64,000 bases of DNA from Leptospira broomii serovar Hurstbridge str. 5399 (GTDB lineage Bacteria > Spirochaetota > Leptospiria > Leptospirales > Leptospiraceae). The notes under the pieces are model-generated. The model was not told the origin of the DNA, searched no databases, and worked only from the letters and a program-made list of their open reading frames with translations. Positions within the stretch are counted from its first letter, which is position 1, and the number at the start of each line of letters is the position of its first letter. Positions 52,489 to 61,218 of this stretch are shown piece by piece. The DNA lies in the NCBI RefSeq assembly GCF_000243715.2, contig NZ_AHMO02000008.1:1661001-1725000 (forward strand), given 5' to 3'. The position numbers and the translations under genes were made by a program.

Positions 52489-52638
52489 ATTCCAGGGAGT
52501 ATCGGGGTGACGGCAAAGGGATTCTACCAATTTTTACGGGAGACAACCGAATCCAAGGTGGATTGTTCAAAGTAAAAGAGGTTGTCGAAGCGGCCTATTC
52601 TGAAAATTTTGGTATTACGAACGCATCGGAAGGTACCT

Positions 52639-52806
52639 ATGTCTGAAGAGACTACCGAAAAAAAGAACAAAAAGATCAACAAGATGTCCGTTCAAGAGCT
52701 TGACCAAGCTCTTAAGGACGCCGTCGAGAAGATGAATGGGGAAACGAGCAAGTACGTACAACATCTTAAAGCGAGAAAAGAAGAATTACTCGCTAAAAAG
52801 AAGTAA
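52639..52806 (+). CDS. Small charged helical protein (55 aa)
   Basis: Not recognised. Seen: ATG 52639 with GGAAGG ahead (the frame is open to 52582), product MSEETTEKKNKKINKMS, then a helix VQELDQALKDAVEKMNGETS and a basic end (ARKEELLAKKK). It is rich in Lys and Glu with no membrane part, like small cytoplasmic coiled-coil proteins. A strong hairpin lies 21 bases past its stop. The ABC-F gene follows 75 bases on. Confidence 0.65.
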   Translation: MSEETTEKKNKKINKMSVQELDQALKDAVEKMNGETSKYVQHLKARKEELLAKKK

Positions 52807-52827
52807 GCACTACTAGTCTTGAACCTA

Positions 52828-52856
52828 AAGGCTTCCGTCTAAAAGACGGAAGCCTT
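52828..52856 (+). terminator. Strong hairpin between small gene and ABC-F gene
   Basis: A perfect 13-base stem (AAGGCTTCCGTCT / AGACGGAAGCCTT) with a loop of three A. No T-run follows on this strand (next is ctcctcccc), so it is an imperfect terminator. It lies 25 bases before the ABC-F start, so an attenuator or mRNA-stability role is also possible. Confidence 0.6.
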
Positions 52857-52881
52857 CTCCTCCCCGCCGTAAATAAGAACC

Positions 52882-54825
52882 ATGCTACAGTTTATAGATA
52901 TCAAGCACAGGTTCGGTAGTTCTACCCTCTTTGATAAATTTTCCTGGCATATTAAACCCGGTTCCAAGGTCGCTCTGGTCGGACCGAACGGTTCCGGAAA
53001 ATCCACACTATTCCGCATGGCGGAAGGCGATCTTATTCCCGAAGAAGGAATCGTAAGCAGGTCCAAGCATACCGAAATTTCCCTCTTCCAGCAGATTCCG
53101 GATTTCGATTTCGAAGTTTCCGTCATTGAAACGGCGTTAAAGCGTCATAAACATTATAACGAATATATAATCCGTTCCCGAGATATTCATTCGCGTATGG
53201 ACGCAACAGATCATGACTCTCCTGAATTTAATAATCTATTAGAAGAGCAAAGCTCTCTGGAAGAATACGCATTTACGTATGGGGTTCATGAGTTGGAAGC
53301 GAGGGCTCGCAAAATCATCGGCGGGCTAGGCTTTTCTAACGAACAAATGGAACGTAAGGTGCGAGAGTTCTCTCCCGGCTATCAGCATAGACTTGGATTA
53401 GCAATCGCAATTCTGAATCCCGGAAACCTTCTCCTTTTGGACGAGCCGACAAACCATTTGGATCATGCGTCTAAAGAATGGCTGGCAGAATATCTTAGAA
53501 GCACGAGTCGATCGTTTGTTCTGGTCACCCACGATCCTGAATTTTTGAACGCTACCACTGATACGATCGCGGAGTTAAATCCTTCGGGTGTGCTCGAATT
53601 TAAAGGGACCTTGGAAGATTACTTCGAGCATAAAAACGAACTTCTAGAAAAGCTCCGTGTGCAATTTCAAAAAGAAGAAGCTTATCTAAAAAAAAGGACG
53701 GAATGGGTCGAAAGGTTCCGTGCGAAAGCTACTAAAGCAAGGGCAGTTCAAAGCGTTATTAAGAAGCTTGAAAAAAGAGAGAGGGTGGAAGCTCCCGAAG
53801 ATTCCTTTTGGAATTCGAAAACTGATTATACTTTCAATTATATTCCTTGCGGCAATATGGCATTTCGAGTAGAGGATGCGGATTTTTCCTACGACGGCAA
53901 AAAGCCCGATATCTTCGAGGGAGCCGAGCTACACGTATCGACCGGGGATAAGATAGCGGTTATCGGACCGAATGGCGCCGGCAAATCCACTTTTTTGAGA
54001 TGCATATTAGGGATTCATAAATTATCCAAAGGCGTTATAACCTTCGGCCCAAAGACCAAAATCGGATATTTTTCCCAAAATCATCATGAGGATTTGGATC
54101 CGAATAAATCGCTTTTGGAAACCGTCCTTTCCGTTTATCCGGATATGTCCGAAGTTGAGGCAAGAAGTCTATTGGGGTATTTTTCTTTTTCGGACGATCG
54201 GGTATATAAGAAGGTCGGTTTACTTTCCGGAGGTGAACAGAGTCGGTTGAGATTGGCCTTGCTAGTAAAGTTCGGATCTAATTGTCTGTTTTTGGACGAA
54301 CCTACGAACCATTTGGATTTAGTTGTCAGAGATAACCTGAAGCGAGCTCTGCAGGCATATCCAGGTGCGGTACTCGTAATATCGCACGACCCCGAATTTT
54401 TAAAAGATCTCTGTAATCGCACGATATCCGTTTCGGGCGGTAAAATTCGAGATTTGAATACTAGCTTTGCGGATTATCTCAGATTTCCACCTGAGGATTT
54501 GCAGTCGGAAGGCGGGGTAAACAAACCCCAAGAACCTTCGCAATCGAACGAATCGAAGGATAAAACTCGCTCGCAGAGAAACGCGGATAAAAATCGAGTT
54601 AAAAAAATTCAGAAAGAAATCGAACAAATCGAATCGAAAATAGCTTTATTAGAAAAAAATAAATCTAATTCCGAGGAACTATTAGCAGATCCTCAATTTT
54701 ATAAAAATCGTAGTTACCAATTGGAATTAGACACTTATAATCAAACTAAACTTGAAATCGGTCGTTTAACCGAACAATGGGAAAGTTTGCAGTTGGAATT
54801 GGAAGAGCTTTCCGCAATCGTATAA
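52882..54825 (+). CDS. ABC-F family ATPase
   Basis: A ribosome-associated type ATPase with two nucleotide-binding cassettes and no membrane part. Seen: 647 residues. Cassette 1 has GPNGSGKST (about 36-44) and LLLDEPTNHLD, but its signature reads FSPGYQHR rather than LSGGxxxR. A charged linker follows (about 255-300, RFRAKATKARAVQS), then cassette 2 with GPNGAGKST, LLSGGEQSR and CLFLDEPTNHLD, and a coiled-coil tail (about 560-647). It belongs to the Uup/YheS-like group by tail and linker. These proteins act on ribosomes and can protect against translation-targeting antibiotics; which of these applies is unknown. Confidence 0.92.
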   Translation: MLQFIDIKHRFGSSTLFDKFSWHIKPGSKVALVGPNGSGKSTLFRMAEGDLIPEEGIVSRSKHTEISLFQQIPDFDFEVSVIETALKRHKHYNEYIIRSRDIHSRMDATDHDSPEFNNLLEEQSSLEEYAFTYGVHELEARARKIIGGLGFSNEQMERKVREFSPGYQHRLGLAIAILNPGNLLLLDEPTNHLDHASKEWLAEYLRSTSRSFVLVTHDPEFLNATTDTIAELNPSGVLEFKGTLEDYFEHKNELLEKLRVQFQKEEAYLKKRTEWVERFRAKATKARAVQSVIKKLEKRERVEAPEDSFWNSKTDYTFNYIPCGNMAFRVEDADFSYDGKKPDIFEGAELHVSTGDKIAVIGPNGAGKSTFLRCILGIHKLSKGVITFGPKTKIGYFSQNHHEDLDPNKSLLETVLSVYPDMSEVEARSLLGYFSFSDDRVYKKVGLLSGGEQSRLRLALLVKFGSNCLFLDEPTNHLDLVVRDNLKRALQAYPGAVLVISHDPEFLKDLCNRTISVSGGKIRDLNTSFADYLRFPPEDLQSEGGVNKPQEPSQSNESKDKTRSQRNADKNRVKKIQKEIEQIESKIALLEKNKSNSEELLADPQFYKNRSYQLELDTYNQTKLEIGRLTEQWESLQLELEELSAIV

Positions 54826-54852
54826 TCTTTTTCGAATTTAGGAGCAAATGCA

Positions 54853-55188
54853 ATGAGTCCAAAAGAGCTGAAAACAAGACTGGATGCCCGCAAATCGGGA
54901 AACGATGATTTTTATCTCTTGGATGTGCGTAATCCGAACGAACAGGAAATATGCCTGATAGAAGGAACGGATTTATTGATTCCAGTAACCGATCTTCCGG
55001 CTCATGTAGCGGAGCTAGAGCCGTGGAAGCAATCCGGGAAAGATATCATTGTGTATTGCCGATCGGGCGGACGGTCCGGAAGTGCCTGCGTATTTTTGAA
55101 ATCGGCAGGGTATGCAAAGGTTTTTAATCTGGAAGGCGGGATTCTTAGATATTCCGATGATGTCGATTCTTCCTTAGCTAAGTATTAA
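54853..55188 (+). CDS. Rhodanese-like domain protein
   Basis: Seen: 111 residues, a single rhodanese domain. FYLLDVRNPNEQEICLIEG near the start and the active-site loop IVYCRSGGRSGSA with its Cys are intact, then VFNLEGGILRY at the end. It is a cytoplasmic sulfurtransferase or sulfane-sulfur carrier, possibly for thiolation or sulfide handling. It has an ATG with GGAGC about 7 bases ahead and follows the ABC-F gene by 27 bases. Confidence 0.93.
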   Translation: MSPKELKTRLDARKSGNDDFYLLDVRNPNEQEICLIEGTDLLIPVTDLPAHVAELEPWKQSGKDIIVYCRSGGRSGSACVFLKSAGYAKVFNLEGGILRYSDDVDSSLAKY

Positions 55189-55258
55189 TCTAAGAACTGC
55201 GTTTTCCTGGTAACCCGATTCGAAACGCATCTCTACCGAGAAAAGTGTAATTTATTTC

Positions 55259-56179
55259 TTACTTTGAAAGAAAGTTTATCATTGCCGGAAAAACGATTTC
55301 CGGACGCTCGATATGCGGAAGATGGCCCGACTTAGATACCAGCAAGAACACGGGTTTTATTAATTCTTTCACGTAGGAACCGGTGGCAAGGGGAGTCGTT
55401 CGATCATCTTCTCCCCAAATTAGCAATACAGGTTTTTTCGTAACGGCCAAACGTTCATAAACAGGTTTTGGATCGATAGAAAGAAGATTCCTAAGCGTGG
55501 ATAAGATTGCGGAGCCGAAACCTCTGAATTTCATTTGTTCCTGGTACTTCTTTTTCCAACCTTCCGGAATTTTTTCGGGGTTAAGAAAATCCCCGGTTAA
55601 ACGTTCAGGTAGGGCAGGGATGAAAACAGAGGCAGATACGTATTCCCCGACTCCGCGGAGGTTTAAGGGAAAAATTTTCGCCTTTTCAGAGAAAGGATCG
55701 ATGAGCACGACTTTCCTGACGCGTTCGGAATTTTTACTCACGAAACTCGCGCAAATGGGTCCTCCCATAGAAAGGCCGATTATATCGAAGGGCCCGGAAA
55801 TCTTTAATGCGGATAGAAGTTCCTCTAACTGGGTTTGAAAAAGTTGAATATCGTAGATTGTATTGGGTCGATCCGAGTAGCCTCTCCCGTATAAGTCGAA
55901 TCGAAGAACCTTGTAACCGGCCCGCTCTAACGCGTCCGTCGTTGAGTCCCAAATAAAATACGGTGTCGAAAATCCATGAACTAAAACCACTAATTTACCG
56001 TTTTCAGGACCGGAAATCCGATAATGTGTGAGCCCTTTAGAGAGACGCACGAACTTTCCTTCTACCTTACTTCTGATTTCGGAATTTAATTCTTCGGTTT
56101 CAACGGATCTAAGATACGGAGCTGAAGCAAGCGCCAGCAGCAATAGGACGGAAGCGAATAGAAATACTTTCTTTTTCAT
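55259..56179 (-). CDS. Exported alpha/beta hydrolase
   Basis: Seen: 306 residues with an N-terminal hydrophobic segment (about 5-20) that may be a signal peptide or anchor. The hydrolase core has VVLVHGFSTPYFIWDST, DLYGRGYSDRP, the elbow IIGLSMGGPIC, an acid in IWGEDDRTTP and histidine in SGHLPHIERPE, a complete triad. The layout matches epoxide hydrolase/esterase-like alpha/beta hydrolases. It follows the TetR gene on the same strand and might be controlled by it. Substrate unknown. Confidence 0.88.
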   Translation of the reverse strand: MKKKVFLFASVLLLLALASAPYLRSVETEELNSEIRSKVEGKFVRLSKGLTHYRISGPENGKLVVLVHGFSTPYFIWDSTTDALERAGYKVLRFDLYGRGYSDRPNTIYDIQLFQTQLEELLSALKISGPFDIIGLSMGGPICASFVSKNSERVRKVVLIDPFSEKAKIFPLNLRGVGEYVSASVFIPALPERLTGDFLNPEKIPEGWKKKYQEQMKFRGFGSAILSTLRNLLSIDPKPVYERLAVTKKPVLLIWGEDDRTTPLATGSYVKELIKPVFLLVSKSGHLPHIERPEIVFPAMINFLSK

Positions 56180-56265
56180 TTAAGTTATTTTTCGGAACGG
56201 AAATTCTAGGATCTAAAAATAAGATCCAAAAGAATTTTATAATCGTCAAATTTTTTCGGAACGAA

Positions 56266-56883
56266 TTAAATCTCGTCGCCCAAAAGAATTTTGCGGAAGA
56301 ATAAAAATCCTTCATCTAAAGGATCACCCATACCGCGCTTCTTAAGCATGCCGGTCATATCTAAAACGATAATCCCATACATCCAGGAATACATTGTTCG
56401 AGCGAGTGAGGGATATTCTTCTTCAGTGATAATAAATTCACCCGAACGACAACCCTCTCGGATCGTTTCGAGAAATACCCGATAGCTCGTGGGTAATTTC
56501 GGGAATGCTTTACGATGCATGTGACCGTGAACGGTATTGAACATCACTTTGTGAAGCTCTTGGTTATTTCCGGAAAATTCATAGTAAGTGCGAGCGATTC
56601 GAGTTAATTTTTCGTACGCGTTTTTACCGTGTAATTTCGCTTCTCTCAAAGTCTCCGTAAGTTGAGCTTCACCCTGGGAGATTAAGATTTTAATGATATC
56701 CTGCTGGCTTTTAAAATGTGAGTAAGGACTCGCAACGCTGCAATCTAACTTCTCAGCGATTCTTCGCATGGACAATCCGTCGATTCCATCTTCGGTAAGA
56801 ATTTCCATCGCAGCTTGTACGATGGTCTGCTTATTAAGGCTGTTTCTGGTGCGCCGTTTCGGGCGAGTAGCTACTAGTGTCAT
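56266..56883 (-). CDS. TetR/AcrR-family transcriptional regulator
   Basis: Seen: 205 residues with an N-terminal HTH (about 20-64: IVQAAMEILTEDGIDGLSMRRI, then EKLDCSVASPYSHFKSQQDI) and a helical C-terminal ligand domain with TMYSWMYGIIVLDMTG. ATG at 56883. It is divergent from the acetoacetate-decarboxylase-like and thiolase genes, and the hydrolase gene follows it. That layout suggests local control of lipid or acyl-CoA genes, as with other TetR regulators of fatty-acid degradation. The C-terminal part is of the TetR_C_13 or similar type. Confidence 0.9.
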   Translation of the reverse strand: MTLVATRPKRRTRNSLNKQTIVQAAMEILTEDGIDGLSMRRIAEKLDCSVASPYSHFKSQQDIIKILISQGEAQLTETLREAKLHGKNAYEKLTRIARTYYEFSGNNQELHKVMFNTVHGHMHRKAFPKLPTSYRVFLETIREGCRSGEFIITEEEYPSLARTMYSWMYGIIVLDMTGMLKKRGMGDPLDEGFLFFRKILLGDEI

Positions 56884-57041
56884 GGACTGCCTTCCGGACA
56901 GAGTCTAGAGGGCAATTGTCCTCCGATAATGTTCTGTCCTATTCCAGTTATCCTGAAAATGGGCAGAACATTCAAGAGTTTCCTTTCCAAATTCGGGGTT
57001 TTTCGGAGGATGGGTTCATAAAAAAAAAACGGATTAACCGG

Positions 57042-57812
57042 ATGAAAATAAAGGAAAAAAGCCCAGCAAAACCTAAAAAGAAGGCATCCGAAACTTCTTC
57101 TGCACGCTCAAAAGGCGGCAATGTGGCTACCCAAGTCAAAAAGGCAGTAGTTACCGCCTCGTTGACTAAAAAACATTTTCCGGCGCCATGGCATCTAAAT
57201 GGAGAAGGATTTATCTTTCCGCTATTTGCGAATCAATCCTATAACTTAGATAGGGGCTTTTTCGACGAGGAAGATCGCAAAAATTACCGCGGCGGTCTGG
57301 GCTCACTTATGCTCGTAAATTACAAATCTTCGGACGTAGGACCTTATTATGAGATTCTTTATATCCCGGGTAATTTTGAATATAAAGATCGAAAGTATAA
57401 GCGAATCACGCGGATTTTCGTATCAAGTCAGGACGCCGTGGACGAAGGGATTCGCAATTGGGCAATTCCGAAAGAACGTGCGGATTTCCTTTGGCAAAAG
57501 GAAGGATCTATTACGAAAATTGAAATTACTCGAAATGGAAAAATTTTTTTGAGAGCGATGATTAAGACTTTGGGGTTTAATTTTCCGGTGAGCGCCTCAC
57601 CGTTCGATATTTCTTTCTTACAAAAAACGAGCGACGGTGAATATCTGGAAACTGCCTTTACCGGAAGGGGAAATGGTAAACTCGCTCGATTGGAAAGTTT
57701 TTGGGCGGATGATAACCTATTTCCGAACTTTTTAAACGGGGGCGGATTCAAGACAGGATTGGGAATCGATCCGTTTAATCTGGATTTTCCCGTTGCGAAT
57801 AAACTAAGTTAA
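57042..57812 (+). CDS. Acetoacetate-decarboxylase-like protein
   Basis: Seen: 256 residues from ATG 57042 (the frame is open to 56877; the upstream part is low-quality sequence). After a basic Lys-rich N-terminal stretch (1-45), the ADC-like fold begins APWHLNGEGFIFPLF, and the family motif WAIPKERADFLW keeps the Lys near the decarboxylase site. GPYYEILYIPG and TAFTGRGNGKL also fit. The gene lies 41 bases ahead of thiolase, so the two may handle acetoacetyl or beta-keto acids together. Whether it is a true decarboxylase is uncertain, since many such proteins are only ADC-fold. Confidence 0.7.
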   Translation: MKIKEKSPAKPKKKASETSSARSKGGNVATQVKKAVVTASLTKKHFPAPWHLNGEGFIFPLFANQSYNLDRGFFDEEDRKNYRGGLGSLMLVNYKSSDVGPYYEILYIPGNFEYKDRKYKRITRIFVSSQDAVDEGIRNWAIPKERADFLWQKEGSITKIEITRNGKIFLRAMIKTLGFNFPVSASPFDISFLQKTSDGEYLETAFTGRGNGKLARLESFWADDNLFPNFLNGGGFKTGLGIDPFNLDFPVANKLS

Positions 57813-57853
57813 AGAATTATAAAAATATAATATTTATTAGAGGAACGAAGTAA

Positions 57854-59035
57854 ATGGAAGAAGCGGTTATTTTAGACGGGATAAGGACGCCTTTCGGTAA
57901 TTTTGGCGGGACCTTAAAGGATATCAGTGCAGTGGACTTGGGAGTTCATGTATCAAAGACTCTTTTAGAAAGAACTAAAATAAATCCGGAAGACATCACT
58001 GAATCGATTTTCGGAAATGTTATACCGACCGGAAAAGAAGCCATCTATCTGGCGAGGCATATCGGATTAAAAACCGGTCTACCTCTTAGCGTTCCTGCTC
58101 TTACTCTAAATCGGCTTTGCGGTTCCGGAATGGAGGCGATTATTCAAGCGGCTAAGAAGATTTACTTAGGTGACGCAGAGGCGGTCCTCGCCGGCGGTTC
58201 CGAATCTATGAGTAACGCACCTTACGTCGTTCGTAATGCCCGCTGGGGAGTGAGGTACGGTTCCTCCGAATTCGAAGACAGTCTCGAACAGGGGCTTACG
58301 GATCAGTATGTCGGATTGATTATGGGAGCCACTGCGGAAAATCTTGCAGATCAATACAAGATCAGTCGTAAGGAGCAAGACGATTGGGCGGGAATTTCCC
58401 AGGCGAGGGCAGAGAAGGCGACGTCGGAAGGTCGACTGAAGGAAGAGATTGTCTCCGTTACCGTCGGCGGGAAGAAGCCGATTACCTTGGAAAAGGATGA
58501 ATTCATTAAAGGCGTCGCTTCGATCGAGAAACTTGGCGGTCTAAAGCCCGCATTCAGGGAGGGTGGAACCGTTACTGCCGGAAACGCCTCTGGTTTAAAC
58601 GACGGCGCCGCCGCGACGATCGTTACATCAGCTTCCTATGCTAAGCGAATTGGCAAGAAACCGTTGGCTATAATTCGCGGGTATGGTCATGCCGGTTGTG
58701 ATCCCGCTAAAATGGGTATCGGACCTGCTATTGCAATTCCTGCCGCACTAAAAAAAGCGGGATTAAAGCTTTCGGATATGAGTTTAGTCGAGGTAAACGA
58801 GGCCTTTGCTGCGCAATACCTAGCCGTGCAAAAAGAACTGGGATTGAATCCCGATATTACGAATGTCAACGGTGGTGCGGTCGCTATCGGTCACCCATTG
58901 GGAGCAAGCGGGGCTCGAGTTACGATTACTCTTGCTTACGAGTTGAGACGTCGCAAAGCTAAATACGGCGTAGCATCTCTATGTATCGGTGGCGGTCAAG
59001 GAATTGCCCTAGTGATAGAAAATCCCGAGGTTTAA
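57854..59035 (+). CDS. Acetyl-CoA acyltransferase (thiolase)
   Basis: Seen: 393 residues with the thiolase active sites: Cys in [11 protein letters not shown] (about residue 89), [12 protein letters not shown], the His in [10 protein letters not shown], and the second Cys in [10 protein letters not shown]. It is full-length. Thiolases either cleave 3-ketoacyl-CoA in beta-oxidation or condense acetyl-CoA, and the sequence alone does not decide. Leptospira uses long-chain fatty acids as its main carbon source, and the neighbouring TetR and ADC-like genes fit degradation. ATG 57854 has AGAGGAAC ahead. Confidence 0.93.
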   Translation: MEEAVILDGIRTPFGNFGGTLKDISAVDLGVHVSKTLLERTKINPEDITESIFGNVIPTGKEAIYLARHIGLKTGLPLSVPALTLNRLCGSGMEAIIQAAKKIYLGDAEAVLAGGSESMSNAPYVVRNARWGVRYGSSEFEDSLEQGLTDQYVGLIMGATAENLADQYKISRKEQDDWAGISQARAEKATSEGRLKEEIVSVTVGGKKPITLEKDEFIKGVASIEKLGGLKPAFREGGTVTAGNASGLNDGAAATIVTSASYAKRIGKKPLAIIRGYGHAGCDPAKMGIGPAIAIPAALKKAGLKLSDMSLVEVNEAFAAQYLAVQKELGLNPDITNVNGGAVAIGHPLGASGARVTITLAYELRRRKAKYGVASLCIGGGQGIALVIENPEV

Positions 59036-59069
59036 TCCGGAAACCTGTCGTAAGTAGGGAAGAGAACGA

Positions 59070-59120
59070 GCCGATCCAAATTGACGGATTCTTAATTGGA
59101 TCGGCGGTTTGATTCCTTTT
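59070..59120 (+). terminator. Probable terminator after thiolase
   Basis: GCCGATCCAA (59070-59079) pairs perfectly with TTGGATCGGC (59096-59105) over a 16-base loop, followed by a T-rich tail (ggtttgattccttttttaa). It lies 34 bases after the thiolase stop. Confidence 0.55.
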
Positions 59121-59169
59121 TTAAAATTTCACTCGGGAATAAGAATAATTTCTCAATCTTGATCGGAAT

Positions 59170-60186
59170 TTATTTTTTGGGAAATTCTTCTAATTCGAAT
59201 GCAGCCGCTAAGAGTTCATAGGATCGTAAGCGGTCGCTGAAATCATGGGTAATCGTAGTGACTACAATTTCGTCGACTTGGTATTCTTTCGCTAACTGCA
59301 AGAGCTTTACTTTAACTTGATCCGGTGTTCCGGTTACCATTCTCCCCCGGTTGTAGGCAATACGATATTCCTCGGCATCCGTATATCGTTGTGATTTTAT
59401 TTCATCGTAAGAAACGATTCCTTCACTGATTCCTTTCTCGATATTGAGTAGCTGCCGATCCATAACTGCACGAAGTTCGTTCGCTTTTTCTTCGGTATCC
59501 GCGCAAAGTACGAAAACTCCCACGCTTCCTTGCGGATTCTTTAGAGCTTCCGATTGCTGAAATTTTTCTCGATAGGCATGCATCGCCTGCGGCCCTCCGT
59601 TCGGATTAATGAAATGGGCAAAGGACAATGCCATTCCAAAATGAGCCGCTAAAAGTCCGCTTTCCCCGCTGGATGTTAAAATCCATAGCTCGGGCACGGT
59701 TTCTACGATCGGGATCGCCCTCACTTTCGCCTGTATAGAGTCGGGCTCTGCTGTATCGGTAAGGAAATGCTTCAGATCAATAAGTTGTTGTACGAAATCG
59801 TTTTGGACAAAACTGTTTCCAGGATTCAGAATAGCAGCAGTTAGTCTGTCTCCGCCGGGCGCTCGTCCTACACCCAAATCGATTCTACCTGGAAAAAGGG
59901 TTTCCAACATTCTAAAATTTTCCGCGACTTTAAGAGAACTATGATTCGGAAGCATGACTCCTCCTGAACCGACCCGAATTCTATTCGTTTCGCCCGCTAT
60001 ATGCGCGATTAATACTTCCGGGCTTGAACCGGCCAATCCCAGTATATTATGATGTTCTGATACCCAAAAACGATGATAACCTAAACGGTCCACGAATTGT
60101 ATCAGTTCGACCGTTTCGCGAACTGCTTGCTTTGCGGTGCTACCCTTTCGAATCGGCGATTGATCTAAGACGCTCAACTTAAGCAT
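59170..60186 (-). CDS. LLM-class flavin-dependent oxidoreductase
   Basis: A luciferase-like monooxygenase family protein. Seen: 338 residues opening LSVLDQSPIRKGSTAKQAV, the typical start of the luciferase-like MsnO8-type group, then FWVSEHHNILGLAGSSPEV, VGSGGVMLPNHSSLKVAE, DLGVGRAPGGD and WILTSSGESG. Flavin-binding motifs are intact. The ATG overlaps the stop of the SDR gene by one base, so they are translated together. The substrate cannot be told. Confidence 0.9.
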   Translation of the reverse strand: MLKLSVLDQSPIRKGSTAKQAVRETVELIQFVDRLGYHRFWVSEHHNILGLAGSSPEVLIAHIAGETNRIRVGSGGVMLPNHSSLKVAENFRMLETLFPGRIDLGVGRAPGGDRLTAAILNPGNSFVQNDFVQQLIDLKHFLTDTAEPDSIQAKVRAIPIVETVPELWILTSSGESGLLAAHFGMALSFAHFINPNGGPQAMHAYREKFQQSEALKNPQGSVGVFVLCADTEEKANELRAVMDRQLLNIEKGISEGIVSYDEIKSQRYTDAEEYRIAYNRGRMVTGTPDQVKVKLLQLAKEYQVDEIVVTTITHDFSDRLRSYELLAAAFELEEFPKK

Positions 60187-60980
60187 TAAAATGCCGACTT
60201 CACGACTCCACCATCCACTCGTAATGCGGCACCGTTCGTTCCGGAGGAAAGAGGACTTGCTAAATATGTTACTAAATTTGCAACTTCTTCGACGGAGGCA
60301 AAGCGCTGGATTAGAGACGTAGGTCTTGCCGATTGGAAAAATTGTTTTTCAACCGCTTCGACGGTCGATTTTTGTCGTTTAGCAAGGTCTTGTAAAAAAC
60401 CTTCAACCCCTTCGGATCGAGTCGGGCCGGGCAGCACCGAGTTAACCGTAACATTGCTACCCTTTGTGAGCTCCGCAAGTCCGCGGCTTAACGAGATCTG
60501 TGCGCTTTTAGTCACACCATAATGAATCATTTCTTCAGGAATTTGCAAACCTGATTCGCTCGAGATAAATAGGATCCGTCCCCAATTTTTCTTTAACATC
60601 TTCGGAAGATAATAACGGGAAAGTCGAACTCCGCTCATGACATTGACTTCAAAGAAACGAAACCAATCCTCGTCAGGGATATCGACAAAATCCTTAGGTT
60701 CGAAAATACCCACGTTATTAACGAGGATATCGATATTCGGGACCTTATTTTGAAGGGTTTTTATCTCTTCAGGTTTGGAAAAATCCGCTTCGATTCCTTC
60801 TACTTTTGCATTCGGCAGAATTTTCCTTATCGATACCAGCGCTTCGTCCACACGCTTCTTTGTTCTGCCGTTTATGAAGACGGTTGCACCTTCGTTTAAC
60901 AATTGCGTAGCGATCGCCAATCCGATTCCGGCAGTTGATCCGGTTACTAATGCTATTTTTTCCTTTAAGTGCGTTTCCAT
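60186..60980 (-). CDS. Short-chain dehydrogenase/reductase
   Basis: Seen: 264 residues with the classical SDR marks. The cofactor motif TGSTAGIG lies near residue 14, followed by the NNVG motif, ISSESG with the active Ser, and YGVTKSA with Tyr and Lys of the catalytic centre. The C-terminal GAALRVDGG completes it. It is likely NADP-dependent given the FINGRTKKR basic loop. It is the first gene of the pair with the LLM oxidoreductase, which suggests reduction or oxidation of a shared substrate. About 240 bases upstream hold no gene. Confidence 0.92.
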   Translation of the reverse strand: METHLKEKIALVTGSTAGIGLAIATQLLNEGATVFINGRTKKRVDEALVSIRKILPNAKVEGIEADFSKPEEIKTLQNKVPNIDILVNNVGIFEPKDFVDIPDEDWFRFFEVNVMSGVRLSRYYLPKMLKKNWGRILFISSESGLQIPEEMIHYGVTKSAQISLSRGLAELTKGSNVTVNSVLPGPTRSEGVEGFLQDLAKRQKSTVEAVEKQFFQSARPTSLIQRFASVEEVANLVTYLASPLSSGTNGAALRVDGGVVKSAF

Positions 60981-61218
60981 TTATTCGATTTGCTCCAAAG
61001 CAAGCTATGATGTTTAGACATGATTTAAAACTCGGATTACGAATTCGGCAGCGGATTACGAAACAGTTTTTCGGAGTAAACCGACCAAGGAATATCGATT
61101 CGTATTTTCTTAAATGCGTAAATTAGGATTATAAAGCCCCGGATTTTAGTCTGATTCAGAATCCTCGGAATAATCTTTGTCGACTGCCAAGGATCGGAAA
61201 AGAAATGTTCGAATCTAT

